Part shown: one piece after another, positions 4,745 to 7,358 of the stretch
Position numbering within the stretch: position 1 is the first letter of the stretch
How the letters are laid out: each line of letters starts with the position of its first letter
Origin: Clostridiales bacterium
GTDB lineage: Bacteria > Bacillota > Clostridia > Christensenellales > CAG-138
Reading direction: 5' to 3'
Length of the DNA: 7,358 nucleotides
Assembly: GCA_003486785.1 (NCBI GenBank)
Contig: DNFZ01000175.1
Span: 1-7,358 of the forward strand
Position numbers and translations under genes: made by a program
Notes under the pieces: generated by a model
Told to the model about the DNA's origin: nothing
What the model saw: only the letters and a program-made list of their open reading frames with translations
Database searches by the model: none

Positions 4745-6691
4745 ATGACCCGCATACACAATGCAAACAACAAAAGAATCCGATCTCTCCGCGAGACGAG
4801 CGAGGGCGGGCGCAGCGTGCTCGTCTATAACTGCGATGCTACGATTGCCTATGGCATGGGCGAGCGCTTCGACGGCGTGGACCGAATGGGCAAAACGACG
4901 GAGACGACCATCATCGAGAAATTTACGCATCAGGGCGAAAACACCTACTTTCCGCTCCCGTTCTTCTTTTGCAACGACGGGCACGGCGTGTTTGTGCAAA
5001 GCGACGCCGCGGCGATCTTTACGCTCACGGCGGGACATGTGGTGATCACGCTGCCGGAAGGCGAGAGCGACGTGTTTTTCCTCTACGGCACGCCGCGCGA
5101 GATCGTTTCTGAGTTTGCCCACATGACCGGCGAGCCTGTGCTCCCGCCCGACTGGGCGTTTGGCCCGTGGGTCTCTGCCAACCGCTGGAAGAGCCAGCGC
5201 GAGGTTGAGGAGCAGCTCGACAAGATCGAACAAACGGGCTATCCCGCGACCTCGCTCGTCATCGAAGCGTGGAGCGACGAGGCGACGTTCTATCTCTGGA
5301 ACGGCGCGCAGTATGAGTTGAAGGATGGCGGGGAAGCGTTCTCCGCCGCTGACCTGCGCTTTGGCGAGCCGTGGCCCGATCCGCAACGGATGATCGAGCG
5401 TATGCACCGCATGGGCATTAAGCTCGTGCTCTGGCAGATTCCCGCGCTCAAGCAGCTCGAAGTAGGCGAAGTCTGCCCGCAGCACGACCGTGACGACGCC
5501 TACGCGCTGGAGCAAGGCTTCGTGGTACTCAATGCCGACGGATCGCCCTATCGCATCCCGCGGCAGTGGTTCATCGGCGCGCATGTGCCGGACTTTACCG
5601 TGCCGGAGTTGTGTTCTTGGTGGATGGAGAAACGCAGATACTTATTAGAGATGGGCGTGGACGGCTTTAAGACCGACGGCGGCGAGTTCATGCACGACCT
5701 CTCCGTGCGCTTTCACAACGGCCAGAGCGGCGTGACCATGCGCAATCGCTATGTTGCGGACTATGAAACGGCATATACCCGCGCGATCGGGAAAGACCGC
5801 ACGCTGTTCTCCCGCGCGGGATACCTCGGCTCGCAGACAACGCCGATTCACTGGGCGGGTGATCAGGCATCGTCTTTTGAAGAGATGCGCGCAGTGTTGG
5901 GCGCCGGGCTTTCGCTGGGGCTGAGCGGTGTGCCGTTCTGGAGCTTTGATATCGGCGGGTTCGCGGGGCCGTTGCCCTCTGCCGAGCTCTATTTGCGCTC
6001 TACCGCGATGGCGGCGTTCGTGCCCGTGATGCAATGGCACAGCGAGCCGCTTGGCGGACAGTTCGGCGGGGTTGATACAGGTTTGTTCAACGACAGAAGT
6101 CCGTGGAACATCGCCCTGCACGCAAACGACGAGAGCGTGGAGCGCGTTGCGCGCTTCTACGCACGCTTACGGATGAATCTGCTGCCGGAGCTGCTGCGGC
6201 AGGCGCGGATTTCGGTCTCAACTCGCTTGCCGATGATGCGGCATCTTGTGCTGGACTACCCTGACGATGCGCAGGCGCAGGCGTGCCATGACGAGTTTAT
6301 GCTGGGCGACCTGCTGATCGCTCCCATACTATACGAGGGCGCGACAGGACGCGACGTATACCTGCCGCAAGGGCTGTGGTACAGCTTCCTTACGCGCGAA
6401 ACGCTTTTGGGCGGACAGACGGTCTTTGCCGCGGCAGGACGCGACGAAATCCCCGTGTTTCTGCGTACGCCCGGTGTGGTGGTGCTCAATCTGCCGGAAT
6501 CGCTGCTACTCGGCGGCGACGTCGGCAATCGTGTGGAAACGCTCAACAAACCCGTAATCACCATCTCCGGCAAAGCAAGCTTGGATTATTCCGACGCGTT
6601 CGGCAACCGCGCAATCTTGCGCGACGGCGAGATCCTGCAGGCAAATTTGCGCGTGCTGGATGTCTCCGCGCTGCAGTTACCGGAGATGTAA
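4745..6691 (+). CDS. Cytoplasmic GH31-family alpha-glycosidase
   Basis: A 648-residue retaining glycoside hydrolase. The GH31 marks are in order: YGMGERF (36-42) in the N-terminal sandwich, LPPDWAFGPWVSANRW (133-148) opening the barrel, the nucleophile motif FKTDGGE (308-314, D311), HWAGDQASSFEEM (369-381) with probable acid/base D373, SGVPFWSFDIGGF (394-406), and the GDLLIAPIL strand (521-529) of the C-terminal sheets. There is no signal peptide, so it acts on sugar imported by the neighbouring transporter. The KTD nucleophile context is closer to YicI-type alpha-xylosidases than to the WNDMNE form of many alpha-glucosidases, but the substrate is not settled. The N-terminal part before YGMGE is much shorter than in YicI. 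The ATG at 4745 follows GAAAGG (4734-4739), and an in-frame TGA at 4733-4735 rules out an upstream start. It may be transferred or processed with the operon through read-through. Confidence 0.92.
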   Translation: MTRIHNANNKRIRSLRETSEGGRSVLVYNCDATIAYGMGERFDGVDRMGKTTETTIIEKFTHQGENTYFPLPFFFCNDGHGVFVQSDAAAIFTLTAGHVVITLPEGESDVFFLYGTPREIVSEFAHMTGEPVLPPDWAFGPWVSANRWKSQREVEEQLDKIEQTGYPATSLVIEAWSDEATFYLWNGAQYELKDGGEAFSAADLRFGEPWPDPQRMIERMHRMGIKLVLWQIPALKQLEVGEVCPQHDRDDAYALEQGFVVLNADGSPYRIPRQWFIGAHVPDFTVPELCSWWMEKRRYLLEMGVDGFKTDGGEFMHDLSVRFHNGQSGVTMRNRYVADYETAYTRAIGKDRTLFSRAGYLGSQTTPIHWAGDQASSFEEMRAVLGAGLSLGLSGVPFWSFDIGGFAGPLPSAELYLRSTAMAAFVPVMQWHSEPLGGQFGGVDTGLFNDRSPWNIALHANDESVERVARFYARLRMNLLPELLRQARISVSTRLPMMRHLVLDYPDDAQAQACHDEFMLGDLLIAPILYEGATGRDVYLPQGLWYSFLTRETLLGGQTVFAAAGRDEIPVFLRTPGVVVLNLPESLLLGGDVGNRVETLNKPVITISGKASLDYSDAFGNRAILRDGEILQANLRVLDVSALQLPEM

Positions 6692-6694
6692 CGC

Positions 6695-7358
6695 ATGCAA
6701 ACGGGGTTACGTGAGCGGTCACTGCACCGCATGGACGATATCGCTGCATTCTACGCGAACCAGTGCGGCGTGCTCGCCGTGGCGGCGTTCGGCTCCAACG
6801 CTGAGCGGGCGCGGTTTGACGAGAGCTCCGACTTGGATTTTCTGGTGTTCTCCGAACCGGACGCGAAAGCGCGGCTGCTCGCGGAGGTTGATGCTCTCGC
6901 GCAACTTGGCGAGATCGACGCGCTGCGGGTCGTCTATGGCGACGCTGTGCAGCTTTTATTCGCGGACGGGGTATTGTGCGATTTTGGCATCGTCACGCCC
7001 GATCAGCTAAGCACGTTTCCGCACGGGGCGGGCAGATTCCTCTGGCAGCGGGACGGTTGGGATGCTATCGACCTCTCCGCAAGCGAACCCGCACGAAAAA
7101 GTGCGCGGGAGTTGCAGGAGGACGCGCTGTTTCATCTTTATGTTGGATTGCTGCGCTTGCAGCGCGGGGAAGCGGCGGCGGCGTTTGAGGAGATTCAGGG
7201 TAAAGCAGCAGGGTGCGTGCTTTCGCTTTTACAGCAAGATCACGCGGACGTATTCTCGCCGTTCCGCCGTGCGGAGCAAAGGGTTTCGCAGGATGCATTG
7301 GAACGGCTGTTGCCCGGATACGGTCGCTCCCGCGAAGCGGCAGAAGCGATTTTCATGT
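6695..7358 (+). CDS. Nucleotidyltransferase-domain protein (partial, runs off window)
   Basis: An open frame of 221 codons continues past the window end. The N-terminal third shows the polymerase-beta-type nucleotidyltransferase signature: A31-F-G-S34 and, ten residues on, S45-D-L-D48, followed by a strand ending in C95-D96-F, whose D96 fits the third metal-binding acid. Such enzymes transfer a nucleotide to a small molecule, antibiotic or protein; the target cannot be told here. Residues after about 130 are Ala/Leu/Glu-rich and look helical. The ATG at 6695 lies 3 bases after the glycosidase stop, with GGAG at 6682-6685, so it is probably translated from the same mRNA. An in-frame ATG at 6731 lacks a ribosome site. 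It resembles the minimal nucleotidyltransferase and aminoglycoside-nucleotidyltransferase superfamily, but I do not recognise a specific family. Confidence 0.82.
   Translation, partial: MQTGLRERSLHRMDDIAAFYANQCGVLAVAAFGSNAERARFDESSDLDFLVFSEPDAKARLLAEVDALAQLGEIDALRVVYGDAVQLLFADGVLCDFGIVTPDQLSTFPHGAGRFLWQRDGWDAIDLSASEPARKSARELQEDALFHLYVGLLRLQRGEAAAAFEEIQGKAAGCVLSLLQQDHADVFSPFRRAEQRVSQDALERLLPGYGRSREAAEAIFM

Overview
The window reads as a carbohydrate-uptake and utilisation locus from a low-to-mid-GC Gram-positive bacterium. It is most likely a member of the Bacillota, perhaps Clostridia. This is inferred from a lipoprotein sugar-binding protein, strong AGGAGG-type ribosome binding sites, GTG and TTG starts, a textbook sigma-A promoter, and an importer that carries no ATPase of its own. 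I cannot name the genus. All convincing genes lie on the + strand.

Layout. Positions 1-52 may hold the last codons of an upstream gene. They are followed by two inverted repeats (73-95 and 111-149), the second probably its terminator. Positions 150-425 form a control region with two promoters (219-247 and about 322-350). Each is followed by an identical 16-bp copy of a palindromic LacI-family operator (254-269 and 360-375). Then come a lipoprotein solute-binding protein (426-1748), a strong intercistronic hairpin (about 1765-1800), two overlapping CUT1-type permease genes (1820-2731 and 2724-3563), a LacI-family repressor (3644-4663), a small terminator-like hairpin (4712-4733), and a GH31 alpha-glycosidase (4745-6691). 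Three bases after the glycosidase, a partial nucleotidyltransferase gene (6695 to the window end) begins and runs off the edge.

How the parts fit together (inference). The lipoprotein captures an oligosaccharide or glycoside outside the cell. The permease pair imports it, presumably powered by a shared MsmK/MsiK-type ATPase encoded elsewhere. The cytoplasmic GH31 enzyme, which has no signal peptide, removes alpha-linked sugar. The LacI-type protein probably binds the two operators and is itself encoded in the operon, giving a feedback loop released by a sugar ligand. The hairpin after the binding-protein gene probably sets a high binding-protein to permease ratio. The hairpin ahead of the glycosidase may lower or condition its expression.

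I see no mobile element, CRISPR array, tRNA or rRNA. Nothing here is a clearly new system. The most interesting points are the duplicated promoter-operator modules spaced for same-face binding, the possible attenuator before the GH31 gene, and the nucleotidyltransferase coupled to the end of a sugar operon.
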